Shown: positions 1-13,022 of the stretch, in pieces
Numbering within the stretch: the stretch's first letter is position 1
Layout: each line of letters starts with the position of its first letter
Source: Plasmodium brasilianum
Taxonomy: Eukaryota > Apicomplexa > Aconoidasida > Haemosporida > Plasmodiidae
Assembly: GCF_023973825.1 (NCBI RefSeq)
Contig: NC_090123.1
Coordinates: 1,843,501-1,907,500 of the forward strand
Reading direction: 5' to 3'
Length of the DNA: 64,000 bases
Notes under the pieces: generated by a model
What the model was told of the DNA's origin: nothing
The model's input: the letters and a program-made list of their open reading frames with translations, nothing else
Databases searched by the model: none
Translations under genes and position numbers: made by a program

Positions 1-2692
1 ATATTCACATTTTTAATTAGACTAACTTATAGTATTATTAAAAGAAAAAATATGAAAAAAATTGCAATAAATGTTAACGTAATTATTGGAAATGGATAGA
101 TAAATTTATATCTAGCATTATCAGGAGATGTTTTTATTTGTGCATATGAATGCAAAGTTGAATACATCACGCAAATTTGTATATATTAACATTAAGCAGA
201 TTCATGTAGATAATTAAAATGTTTTATGTATTGTTAACTATTGCACTTAGTCATATAATTTATATGAGTACCATATGCATTTTTTATGTTTTACAATTGT
301 GTACAAAAATTATTTCAATGTGACATGGTACATCTATTTATATGGCTATTATATAATAAATCATACTTTTAAGCATATATGAGGGGTCTATATTAACTGA
401 AATATGGAAACTTTCTAGAATTAGAAAGCAAATAATTTGCAATAAAAATATAAAAAGTGGGAAATTTAAAAATTTATTTTCATAGTACCACAAAAGAATA
501 GGCGTTTTTAAGTTCATTATACTTTAAACCATATAAATAATACATTAGATTTGATAAAAATTGAATATATTAATGAATAATTTATTTTTTGTAGAATTCG
601 CAACACTTAGCTTGCATAAATATGAAAATATAATTTAAAAAATTGAAATATAATATTATTTTATATTTAATCTTTTTATTTGTATGTGTTAAAAATTAAT
701 AATATTTATTAAAAATAAAAAGTGCATAACGTGAAAATTATATAATCTTTGTCGATATTTATATAAGAACAAAATTCTGATATAGTATATAAACTTAATA
801 GTGAGAAAATCAAACATTTTACTAGGAAATTAGTATATTTGTATATTGTTTCTTAATTTATAATATAAATATATAACTTATACAAATATATATTTATTTT
901 AAAAAGAAAAAATCTCCAAAAAATATTTGAAAACAATGAATATTCCTAAAACTAAAAAATTCTATTTATAAGTAAAGTTTTAGAATTATTGTATTAAATA
1001 GAGTTCTTATTTTACACATTTTTTTTAATAGGTTATTTATGGGTTATTATAAAATTTTAATTAAGGTTATCTTCTGTTATATATATAAACTTCTAAAGAG
1101 AGTAAAAATTTGATTCGATCAAATTGTGCAAAAAACTAAAAGAAACTTAATAATAGCCTTCATATATTGTACCACGATAATTATATATATATATATATTA
1201 AATTATTAGCAATATGTTAATATTAAATTCTATGTACTTTTATTCTGTTTCATTTTAAGATGGTTTTTTAAATTATAGGTATTTTTTTTTATTTTTTATA
1301 TTTTCATTTAGAAAAATTATATTTTTCAAAGGGAACATTAATATAGTTTTTGTTTTAAACTATTATAATACTTTATTAGGTATATAATATTTTTATAATG
1401 AGCAATATCTGTGAAATAAAATATAGGGAAGAGATACATTTTGATATATTATATTTTTCCTGCTAAAAGTATTTTTAAGGAAATATTATGTATTTTTTAT
1501 ATTTATGTCGATTCATTATGGTGCATCTGTAAAATATTTTTTAAACAATATATATTTTTAGAAATGAGTACAAAAAATAATATATTCATTCTAAATTAAT
1601 CTGTAAGAAATTTGTAAATTATATATTTTAGCAGTTTATATTGTTAATCTTTCTTATATGTTGCTTACATATTATATCATATATATTATTATTAATATTT
1701 TTTGATTTTATATATTTTTAATATTAATAACATTATATATATATTTCTGTACCAACATTACATTAAAATTCTTTTCTTTTTTTTATTATTCCATATTAAT
1801 ATTTCTTAAAGGCAAATATTATTAATTATAAAAAATAAAAAAATTATGTAGTAAAATATAGAGATCTCGCAACTAGAGATAATTTTATAAGTTATTATTA
1901 TGTATTATGAATTTCAATATTTTTAATGGAAAAATAAAAAATTAGATCTTATTTATTTTTAAAATGTGTATTTCTGAATATATTAGATATTTATATATAA
2001 ATTTAAATTTTTAATTAAATTATAGAATATAAACAATTGCATGTGCCAAAGGAGTAACTAAAGCATGAGTTCTAATTAACATAACCCAAAGTTTTGTTTT
2101 TGTTAATTATTATTATTATTGTTATGTTTGTATGATAACTAATAATTTTTGAGTATTATAACAATTTCTAAAATATTATGTTTATGATAATGGAATAATT
2201 AATAAGATAACATCCTTAAAATATAGTAATAACTGTATTTATACGAAGAGCAATGTATTACATATATATTCTATACATTCTATATTGTATAAAAACTCAA
2301 TATTTATGTATAATAATATATCAAATATTTTTTTCTTAGTTTTTTCTGAAAATGAATAATACAAAAATTATTTAATTAGTGTACCACGTTAAATAATTAA
2401 ATTATATATATCATTATTTAAGAATTAATTATTATTCTTTTATTTTAATGAAAGTTTGTTTTTTATAAATAACATTAATATGAAAATTATTTAATTAATT
2501 TTTTAATTTATTTTTTTTTTTGTAAATACTGCAAAATCTACTATAGATACATATATATTTTATTAAATAGTTGCGTAGCAATAAAAAAAAAAATTTCTTT
2601 AAATAAGTATATCATTCCTTATTAGTAGAAGTATATTATAATTATCTTAAATTAGGTATCAACGAATACATAAAATAATGAAAATATATATA
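1..2692. other. Intergenic DNA with a block repeated near 50 kb
   Basis: No coding sequence was recognised. The stretch is AT-rich with short homopolymers. Bases about 60-420 resemble bases about 50015-50380: both carry an ATTATTGGAAAT motif, then a TTAGTCATAT element followed by AGTACCATA, then a TGG(A/G)AACTTT element, in the same order. Both copies lie about 2-2.6 kb upstream of a fam-like two-exon gene on the plus strand, so this is probably conserved upstream sequence of that family. Confidence 0.5.
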
Positions 2693-3561
2693 ATATAACA
2701 AAAATTTAAGGCATTCTCTTTTATTAAAATTCTTAAATTTGTTCTTTTAACATGGATATACCATTTTAACAATAACAAGGTATTACAATATTATTTAAGT
2801 ATACATGTATTATTTATATTTTTCATGGTTTATTTTTATTAATTCTGTTTTATATAATAGGATTTGTTATTCGTTTAAATAACAAATGTTATTTTATATT
2901 TTTTTTTGTGTAGAGTGTCTTTAACAAATTACTGGATGAAGAGTACAAAGTTGATGATTGATAATATACAAGAACTTATCTATTATTACCATAGAACAAA
3001 AATAGAAGAGGTTCAGATATTATGGGGTTAAAAGAAAATATACCAAATAACAGATAGTACGAAAAAAGAAATATACCTTGTAATGAGTAGTGGTCTAAAG
3101 GAAAAGATAAACGATCTGGAGAAAATTTTTTAAATTATGCAGTAATCCATGAACAACCTAGAAAAAGTAAATCTTCTTTATACAGAGGAGGTAAATCAAA
3201 TTTTGTAAAAAGGTTATTGGACAAAATATATTTTATAAATAAACGTTAGGAATGCTAAGAATCTTGATATTAAAATTTTAAGGAGGGTGTATAATATATA
3301 CATGTTACTTTACATTACATTCGTCTTAATTTTCTCAGTTTCATTAATATTTAGCGGAGCAAATGAATTAAATATTATGAATATTTTGAAGCTCAAAAAA
3401 GGTAGGAATTACACAAATATAATAATTCCGTACTTTTTTCAGTATTAAAGCTAATATTTTTAATAACTTTTATTTGAATCTTCCAGAAATCTGTAAATGT
3501 TCATATGTCAAAACGTTTGAAAAGTAAAATGTATAAAATGAAATATTCTTCTTTCATTTAA
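2693..3561 (+). pseudogene. fam-l/fam-m-like exported protein, decayed two-exon pseudogene
   Basis: The layout of the fam-l/fam-m family is visible but broken. Exon 1 (2693-2779) is 29 codons; the usual ATG GAA opening reads ATA TAA, so both the start and codon 2 are lost, while the hydrophobic core (VLLTWIYHF) is preserved. The intron (2780-2913) keeps GT and AG ends. Exon 2 opens SVFNKLLDEEYKVDD, then hits TGA TAA. The export-motif region reads TRTYLLL, where an intact relative has TRTYRLLAK, so the PEXEL arginine is now leucine (CTA). Further stops and frameshifts follow. Hydrophobic stretches near 3300-3360 and 3440-3475 match the two C-terminal membrane segments, and the last reading ends near 3561. 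The family call rests on exon layout and motifs. No product is expected. Confidence 0.72.
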
Positions 3562-4868
3562 GTAACCTTTTACAAAAATTAAGTTCTATAATTTCTTTAG
3601 TGATATGTGCATATTACAGAGAATTCCAATAATTACTTATATTTTACAAATATAGCATCATGTACCCAAATTTTTGATACGCAAAAGTAAAAGTATGTGT
3701 CTTTAATGTTTTTTAAGAATTTGGTTATTTTAATGTTTTTCAATTTGTATTTTAATGTTTTGTTTCATTTTTATACAATAATATATTTTCATATATATTT
3801 TTTTGTATTTAAATAGGATCTGATGAAAACTTATGAGTAAATACGTTAAAATTGATATGAAAAAGCACCATTAAAGTAATTTATAGAAATTTTACATTGA
3901 TCTATATTTATATCTGCAAAAAATTGTTTTATTTTTATTTTTGTATTGTTACTCTCTAATGATATTGTTTATTGGTGCAATAAATAAATGCATTATTTGT
4001 TTAAAATTAAAAATAAATATGTATTTATTTTCTTATTTTCAAAGGAAGTGATAAAATGTATTTGTATCTTATTCTTTTTATATTATATTTTTTTTCTTTT
4101 GTTTAAGATTATATAACAAACGAATTATATGTTATATGAATACTGTCATCCTAATTTTAATTATGCATAATGCATAATTTTGTTTTATAAGATTTATGCA
4201 TTTACATTATTATAGGAAAATATTGAAAAATAATTAATTAGATGATATGACTAATTTCAAGTTATATATGTGATAATTATTTTTTTATCTATTTTTCATT
4301 TTTGATTTTCTATTATTATGAAATACTTTATTATATCAATGATTATAGTATATAACTCACAAAAAGGTGTACAAACATTTATGTAATATTAAATTGTAGT
4401 AGATAAAATTTAAGCATTATTTTTTGTTTATTTATATACTTTTAATATGCTTTACATGATCAGTTAGAGTTATCATTATTATTATATGTTACATATTCTT
4501 AAGATTTACAATATCTGGTCCATATATGCTTAGATTATATATATGTTATATAGAATGTTACTTTTTCTTTTATTATTTTTTTAAAGTTGTTCTTCAGTTT
4601 ATCCCTTTACTTATATTTAAGTATAAGAGAAGGAGTGGATATTTATTAAATAAACTTAATTAATTTATATATGTTTGTTCTATATTATATTTTGTGTATA
4701 TATTGAATTTTATATATATATGATGAGAGAATTAATTTATCTTTTCTTTTTTTTTCTTATTGTCAACAATGCACTAGTTTATATGTATGTCAACTTGTAT
4801 GCAATGCGTATGAGTTAAATATGTTTTGAAAACAAAGGAATAATCCCTCCCTCCAAAAAAAAATAAAT
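3562..4868. other. Intergenic DNA, nothing recognised
   Basis: This stretch holds AT-rich sequence with T-rich and A-rich runs. I found no open frame, RNA gene or repeat that I can support. Confidence 0.5.
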
Positions 4869-5200
4869 ATGAATAATGTGCTACAGTTAAATGGAAAATA
4901 TAGAGTTATAAATGAACAAGTATATGAAATTAGTAGTGGTATTCATTATAGTTATTATTTTAAAATATTCATATATAAGAGAACATACTTCAATAGAAAT
5001 GTTAGTGGTGATAATACTGTTGTAAAAATGCAACAACTTTTGAATAGAGATTTTTTTAAATATATTAATAAAACAATTAGAAAATAAAAACTTCGCTGAA
5101 AATATACTTAAGGCGCTTCAATTTACTTTAAAAAGAAATGTTGAAATAGAAAAAGTAATGTTCTATATTATTGTTGTGAAATCATTAATTTGAAGGAAGG
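4869..5200 (+). pseudogene. Possible pir N-terminal remnant (weak)
   Basis: An open stretch of 72 codons (4869-5087) has more varied amino acids than the surrounding AT-rich noise, including VSGDNTVVKMQQLLNRDFF. After a frame change the reading continues with LENKNFAENILKALQF and KRNVEIEKVMFY, to about 5190. The spacing of an LNEQV-like start, a tyrosine-rich stretch and a leucine-rich amphipathic segment is loosely like a pir N-terminal domain, but the cysteines expected there are missing. It could also be a relic of another family or a chance open frame. No start context, splice site or downstream membrane exon was found. Confidence 0.28.
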
Positions 5201-7412
5201 TAAACTATTATTATAAAAGGCATATTTAGAAGAAATTAGTACTATAAGTAATATAATAGTTCTATAATTCAATAAAACATTAAGGGTCTGATAATAATAT
5301 ACTTGTTTATATATATAAATTAATAAATATACATATATACATTATATATGTGAATATATACATTTATAATAATACTATTGTTTTATGAAATATATAGTTA
5401 CTAAGACATAAATTAAATATTTCCGGAATAAACAAATAATATTTGTGGATTATTCTTTGATTTAACTAAATATATATAATTAATTATTTTAAGTTGATAT
5501 GGATATATTATTATACTTAGAATTAAAAATATGATTTAGGAAAAAACAAATAATACAAAAAATAATAAAATCATTAAATTTAATGAATATCTAAAAAATG
5601 TTTATTAAATAGAATACATATTGATATATATAAGATGCATACTATATATCATTATATATTCTTCATTTGATATAGTATTAATTATTAAGGTACGCTATTA
5701 TACTCTTTATATAAATGTAATTTTGTAATATTTGAGAAAGTAAGAAGTATTCAATAAAATTTTTTAAGTTAGACAAACTAGCATTCTCCTAAGTATTTTT
5801 ATTTCTATCTCTATATATATGTATATACTGCAAATGACTGAGATTGTGAAATACATAATTATCTTATTTTTTGCAAAGCTAATGGGATATAAGAATTATA
5901 TGTCATATGGAAAAATTAAAATTTTTATTTATTTATTTTCATATGATTATTTTTTAGAAGAGAATTGAGATTACCCAAATTGGTATCAATTTATTAAATA
6001 TATAATTATAACAATGTATATAATAAATAATATTTTTATATTTATACATTTTTCCTAAGTGCAATAAACAATAATGAGTAAAAATAATGGAATACAAATA
6101 TTTTTTTTTTCAAAAGTGTTATTTCATAATATATTTACTTTATTTCATTTAAATTAGTTGTATAGTGCTTATAACTTAATGTATGTTTGCAGGAAGTTTT
6201 TATTTATAAATGTATAAAAAATGAATACCCTGCTCTATCTTGTATAAAGTTTTGCAGAAAAACATTAATATATCCAGAATTTACATAAATTTTATTATAT
6301 ATTATTTTATATAATATCTCTTCATATATCTTAACTATATTATTTTATATTGTAAATTATTTTATTTAACATTATTTTATATTGGAGTTTTTTTTAAATA
6401 ATCATGATTACTGAATATGTGTTTTTTCTCTATCTCCTTCTATATTATTATTTTGTTTTTTACTATTATTAATATTCTTTTCCGTATATAAGTATATTTT
6501 TTTAAATAAAGAAATATATATATATAAATAACGAATTTCTTAATTTTAATAAATATTTTATTAGTAATAATAAACAAAATGTATTTTTTTTAAATTATAA
6601 AATATCTATAACATTCAATTTATATTAATGTGATAAAAATTTATAAAATTATTCATTTAGATTTCGGTTTTTATTATATAATAATTTTCTATGCGAATTA
6701 AATTCAAGAATAGTACTTTTATAATAGTAATGCATAATTGATGCGTATATCTTTTGTGAACTTTGTTTGTTGAATTATAATTTGTTCAATAAAAAAAAAA
6801 AAAATAAACGTTTTTTTTTTTTCTACTCATAAAAATGTTATTATATTCGTTATATTTGTTTAAATTTTTCAATTATAATATAATTATGAAAAAATGTAAT
6901 ATGTACAGAAAATTTTTATTGTAAAGGAAAATAACAAAATATTATTAGCTATATTGTTAAAATGTGTTAAAGTACCTATCAGTAGCACATATACTTTTTT
7001 TTTATTGTATATTTAAAATAAAAAATTTAAACGCTAATTAAATAAGAATATTTTATTTTCTTTTCGAAACATATTAAAAACAAAAATTTTTAATTGTTAT
7101 GTTTTATAAATAAAATACTTATATTTTTTTTAGAATTTATTTAACAAAATAAATTATATGTATAATTATTTTAATGAGTACTGCTTTTTTTATGAGTTAA
7201 TCTTTATCAGAAATATTTAATAAAATATAGTTAAAATTTGCATTTTTTTTCATACATAATGTATGTATTTTATCTCTTCAATTTAATGCTTTTTCTTAGA
7301 AAAAATGAATAAAAACCTTAGCAGTACCACATTGCCCTTTTATTAGTACATTTTGAATTTCGAGTGAATTTTTAATTTAGTTCAATATATTATAACTTTA
7401 TGAAATTCTAAA
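5201..7412. other. Intergenic DNA; promoter-side similarity to 56.6 kb
   Basis: No gene was recognised. The last 100 bases before the exon at 7413 resemble the sequence before the exon at 56677: both have a T(G/T)CCCTTTTATTAGT-like or CCTTTCATTAGTG element followed by GAGTGAAT, then an AT-rich run to the start codon. This suggests a shared promoter region copied with the gene. Confidence 0.45.
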
Positions 7413-8209
7413 ATGAATGGAAAAATAATGTATTTTATTCTATTAAAAACTTTTATATTTATCAATTTTATTTGGACAAATTGTGCTTTAAGTTATATGG
7501 TATAGTGATAACATCCAAGAAAATTCTCTTTATATTCTTTGAAAATTCATATTATTTATATATAAATATATTAATAAAAAAAAAATTCTTAATGAGTAAA
7601 TAAGCATATCACATTATAAATAATTAAGTTAATTTCTTTTCTTTGTAGTGTATCTTTGATGAATATTTAGATAATAAATTCAGATCAAATAGAGAATTAT
7701 ATTCAAGAACTAATATATTATTATCAGAAATTGAGAAGGAAGAAAACAATGTAAGATTAAAAAGTATGTTAATTAGAAATCAACATCGCAATATAGAAAA
7801 TGAAGGTGATAATGTTGAATCAGGAAACGATGGAAAAGTAGAACATAAGGATAAAGATAGATCGAGAACAGTAGCCAAAAATTTAGTTATGAAATGTGAA
7901 TCCTTTATGTGTAAAACCTTTTATGTGATAGGTAATCTTTTTGAAAAGATACTACATATTGAACATAATCTTATAGATAAATGCATGAAATTCTCAGATT
8001 CAGCTCTGAAAAAACGTTTAAATTTTTCAGCTTGTATTAGTACTGCTTTAGCATTTATTCTACCAGTTGTAGTTTTTTTAACTGCAATTATATTAACAAT
8101 TCTAGCTATTTATTATTATGAAAGTATAAGTAGTATGCAAATTGGTGGACTTTTGTTTATTTATTTATTGGTACTTTTGATGGTACATGTGTATTTGTAT
8201 TATCGTTAG
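7413..8209 (+). CDS. Two-exon exported-protein-type gene with two membrane segments, apparently intact
   Basis: I read join(7413..7499, 7649..8209), giving 215 residues. Exon 1 is 29 codons from MNGKIMYF and is hydrophobic, as expected of a signal sequence or recessed signal anchor. The intron (149 bp) has GTATAG at its start and TTTGTAG at its end and sits in phase 0. Exon 2 opens CIFDEYLDNKFRSN. The place where relatives carry TRTYRLLA reads SRTNILLSE: an RLLSE-type PEXEL in which the first arginine is isoleucine (ATA against AGA, one base). A charged middle follows, then membrane segments at about residues 158-185 and 194-212. The C-terminus is short; a neighbouring frame after the last segment is also hydrophobic, so a late frameshift cannot be excluded. 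The nearest relative is the decayed copy at 56677. It resembles fam-l/fam-m in architecture but may be a separate subfamily. Function is unknown; export is doubtful without the arginine. Confidence 0.7.
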
Positions 8210-11200
8210 TTCTTTTAATAAGTTTTTAATTGGTTTCATAGAACTGGAAAAATTCTTGAAATATTAATTTTGCTTATGGGGAAATAAAGTTTAACTATAG
8301 TTATAATAAATACATTTTTTTCGGAAAAGGGGTTTTTCATGTTACTATTAATGATCTAATTTATGCCTAGTGATGTTATGTTCTCAAAAGAATTCCTCAA
8401 TTTATACATATAAATTTTAATATATATCATAGATAATATATTTATATATATTAATAACTACAAAAGAAAGAACTATTTATTAAATAATTATAACAGTTAG
8501 CTTGTGTCTATATTTGTCTAGTTCTTATTATGTGTACTTTTTCTATAAATTAGTACTCTTTTATAGCGGATATATCTTTTATGTTTCAAAAAATATTAAA
8601 TTGATATTGATATTAATTTGCAATAAGTTATGTGTTATATATATAAAAATTATACATATAAAAGTTTTATCTAATCTTGTATTATAATAATTATGTGCAC
8701 ATTTAATTTAATATATAAAATTAAAATTAATACAAATTCACTATTCTGGTGAAGTATATTATATTTTTAACTATTATACTCTTTTTTATGTTTTTTATGG
8801 CTGAATGTAATTAATTGAATATATTTTTAAAACGATTTATTATATATTGTTTTTAATTTAAATATATCATGCTGTTCTTCATTTATTTAAACAAAAGCTA
8901 TACTTTTTTTCTCTTTATGAATGTGAATTTTTTAAATAAATGAGTAATTTATAATTCTTGAAAAAAAAAAACTTATGAGAAATATATATTTTTAAATTTA
9001 TTTCAAACAAAATCATTATAAATATATTTTTATATTTTTTACGTATTTTAACTTATGTTATTTATCCTCACTGATGTTATTTTGATTTTATGAATAAACT
9101 ATTGATAACACATTTTCAAATTTATAAATCATAAAGCTTTATTATTGAATAAAGAATTAAAATTACATTTATTATTTTATTTTTGCATTTTCATAATTGT
9201 TGTATTTAATTTTTTTTTATACAGAATATTTAAAATTTTGTAATAAAAATGAAATTATAATAAAAGCATATTATGCCTATTTGTTTTTGATAGATATAAT
9301 CAAATGCATTTTTAAAACAATGTTAATCTGATAAGAGAATTTATCACAGAACAACTGCTGATTTTGTTATTTCTTAAACAATTAGAACTTTATAGACATT
9401 AAAAATACATTTTTAATTGAATTCAATTAAGAATTAAATAGAACGTAAATAATTTTAGGGATAAATACATCATTTTTATGGCATCTATTTATGTATTTCT
9501 ATTATATTTTTTAATTTACACATGCTTTAACCGAGGAAGTCGTACCATATTAAATGCATGAAGAAAATATAACAAGTTTATATAAATGATATGAATTTTA
9601 TCGAATCCTTAACCTTCTTTTAGTAAAATGAAGAAAAGTAAAAGAAAATCCATGTTATACATATAGGTTAATTCATAAAAGTTCTATTATACTAATATTT
9701 TTGCTATAAGTTATATATTTTAAATAAAATATTATGATCTATCTTATATGAAAGGATTAATTGTATGAGAATAAAATATGTGTTTTTTTTTTTTGAAATT
9801 TGTTAGATTTTCGCATGATTAAATTGTAACATTTTAAATAGTTCTTTTAGTAGAATCATGTTAAACGCCCCAAATTAATATTAATATTTGATTAATTAAT
9901 CACAAGTTACGTGTATCTGAAAATGTATGCTTTATCACATGAAACATTGTAAGTATTTAAATTATTTGCAAAAATATAGTTGAAGCTACATATATTAATA
10001 TTCATATTTGGAAATATCTGTAAAATAAAATTCACCTTGTTAATAAAAACTTTAATTCTTTATTATTTTTTATTCTTTATTTATACAATGAGTTATAATA
10101 TTTTACGATATTATATTCTTTTCTGTAAATTAATTACATGTCCTTATAAAATGGTTTTACTTTAAGTTAAGAATATTAGTAGAAAAATATCAATATTTAT
10201 TAATATAATTTTAATTTTTTTGAGAAATTATAGATACAAGATTAATAACATTGAGTATTATAATGCATTAAAAATAAATAAAAATATAGATAGATCTCTA
10301 TATTCTTTTTTTTATTACAATTACATATTTATTCATGTATATATATAAAAAATAAAGATTATTTAAATATTTATGATAAAATAAACTGAAAACAAGAAAG
10401 GTTATTTACTTATATTCTTTACAATTTTAAGAAAATAAATAAATATATGTTTTCGTTAAAAACAAAAATGAACAAAAAATTAAGGGAAATGAATAGTAAG
10501 AATAATTCTTGAGAATGTACGAATGTTTAGCTTATTAATTTTATAGTAGGAAATGGAACTTATATATGTTTTGTAATTTAATTCTATATACAATTTATAT
10601 ACTGTTTTTTTTAGGGATGTTTCTATAATAAGCCTTTTTTTGTGTAAAAACATTTGGTTAATTCGTTAAAATATTTATAGGTAAAGTGATATATGTGCAT
10701 AACAGATGTTACATAGATATCATGAATGTTATATTATATATATATATATTTAATGCAATGTAATTAAAATAAAATAATGTTAATTTTTGGAACTTAATTT
10801 TGTAATTCAGAATTTTTTTTTTAACTATTATAAATATTTCCTTTCTTTATTTTATGCCAGTGATAATATTTTTTTGTCTATAATAAATTAATAATTATTA
10901 TTTTCTTAGTTGCAACTTACGAAGAGTAACAATAATAATAGCATATATAATAATTTTCTGCTTGTAGGAAATTTTTATATTATATAGAAAATTAACTGTT
11001 TATGTTTCCTCTTAAAAGGATGTTATTAATTGTATTAATATATGTAAAATAGTCCATTATATATTTTTCTAAATTTTGCTGTTAGAAAGATTAGTATAAC
11101 TTTCATATTCTCAATTTTTTTTTTATTGTCCTTTTATATATATTAAATTTATATTCCCTTTGATACTTTATTTGTAATATTATATGGCTATAAATATTTA

Positions 11201-12188
11201 TTTGAAATTTTGGAATTGCATAAAATGTTTTTATGCTAAATGTATTTTTAACTTTATTGCTTTACTTTTATATTTTTAGATATATTAATATATTTCTATA
11301 TTGTGTATATATATATGAAACAGAAAATATGGAAATTGTGAAATTTTGAACTTTTAGTTAACAATAAATTTTATTTGTATTCAGATACAAGTTATAATAT
11401 AATAAAGTCATTTTACTAATATGTAACGCTTATCTTTATAGTACATATACAAATTAACATAAATTCACAGATTTTATAGTAGCTATAAATTTTATTTTAT
11501 TAAATTATAATAGTTTATACCTATGGTATTTTTTTCAGATGAATATAAATGTATATAATATATAATAATGCATATTTTTCATAAATTCATATTTTTTTTC
11601 GTTATAATAGTATTATTTATCTATAATATGAAACTCTTAAATGGGTATGTATAAAATTAGAATTATTACTTTAAAACAACGTAAAATTTCATAGTTAGCT
11701 TCTGAATATATATTACTATACATTTTCTACATGGCATATGATTTTACATGTGAATGGAAAATTCTTAACACATATTATATTATTTTTAATTTGATTTTAT
11801 TATATTTAATCTTGTTCTTATTATTTTATTTATTTATTTTTTTTTAAATGATTAATAAAGAAAAATTTTGAATATCTTAACTATTAAATAATTAATTCAA
11901 ATACTTTAACCATATATCACTTAGTTTTATTTGTATTATTTTCATAATGTTTTTTTGTCTCTTTTTTTTTTATTTATAAACCAATATAGAAATTATATAA
12001 AATTATAATGTTATTTTGGTTATGTAAAATTTAATATAAGTTATAACTATATAAATTCAATTTAGAATATTTATAATAAAATATATAGATTATATTTAGT
12101 AATATAAACCGTATCTTTTAAAATTGGTGGTATTTAAAATATAGTTAATATATTTATTAGTCAATATATAACAGTATTAATAAATACA
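8210..12188. other. Intergenic DNA; 8.7-10.2 kb resembles 58.0-59.4 kb
   Basis: No supportable gene was found; the short open frames near 8502 and 9980 are T-rich and look like chance. Segments match the region behind the paralogue at 56.7 kb, including TATGG(C/T)TG followed by ATTAATTGAA near 8800 and 58050, CTTATCACATGAAACA or CTTTATCACATGAAACA near 9930 and 59190, and ACCTTGTTAA near 10037 and 59299. The duplication therefore reaches at least 1.9 kb past the gene. Confidence 0.5.
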
Positions 12189-13022
12189 ATGTAAGAAAAT
12201 TTTAACTTCGTAATTTTTATTTAAATCATTATATATACCTTTTAAATAAGGACAATGTGTTATAACAATAATGTGGTATTATAATGTTATTCATATTTTT
12301 TTTGTTGTTTATTTTATTTTTAAAAATAATATTTTCAAGGTAAGCAAATATATGACCTTCTATATATTATGCGTTTATTTTATTTTTAAGAATAATTATT
12401 GTAAATTATTGGATAAGAAGTATATGATAGATGAACATGTATATTTAACAACTAATTGAAAATCAGAAGACAAATCAGTGGACGTAAATTCATCTGAATT
12501 TATACTAGGCAATGGGAAGAATACTAACTTACTCGATAAAGTGAAAGATATATTTATAAATGGAACAGGTGCTGCTTCAGAAAGTTATGAAATAAATTAA
12601 CGTTCATTAAATAGTTAGGAAAGGGATAAAATGTCTAAGAAAGAGAAATCAACTTTACTCAATAGAATATATATTTTTTTGAAAAAAAATATTCAACATA
12701 TTAGACTCTTTAGATAAAATTAAGAACAATACCAAAATTAATGAATTTACAACGATAAGATTGGTATATGGAAAGATAGCACTAGTGAGCATTCTCCACA
12801 TTTTTGTTTTATTGGCAGGATCAGTGCTTTTAATATTAAGTGCCGTATTTTTTGAGAATGTAGAATGGTATTACAGCATAAATGATTCTTATTAAAGTTT
12901 ATGTAAGATATTTATTATTTGAAGGAGTATTAATTATATTAGGTGTTGTTTATACTTTAGTGAAAATTGTAATATATAAAATAATAAAGAAAATAACACT
13001 AAAATGTGTCATAATGAGTTAA
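12189..13022 (+). pseudogene. fam-l/fam-m-like exported protein, decayed two-exon pseudogene
   Basis: Exon 1 (12189-12275) is exactly 29 codons, as in intact relatives, but codon 2 is TAA and two more stops interrupt it. Its end still reads RTMCYNNNV, matching LTWICHFNN-type endings. The intron (12276-12390) starts GTATTATAATGTT and ends TTTTTAAG. Exon 2 opens NNYCKLLDKKYMIDE, then stops at TGA at the position where the PEXEL arginine should be, which fits a CGA to TGA change. Beyond it, frames containing KSEDKSVDVNSSEF, SVLLILSAVFFENVEWYY and GVLIILGVVYTLVK show a charged middle and two C-terminal membrane segments. At least four stops plus frameshifts make it non-coding. The last reading ends at TAA 13020-13022. 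Confidence 0.68.

Noticed and set aside
8502..8687. 61-codon plus-strand open frame after the 7.4 kb gene
   Set aside because: It has chance composition, no start context, and no counterpart open frame in the paralogous region behind 57.5 kb.
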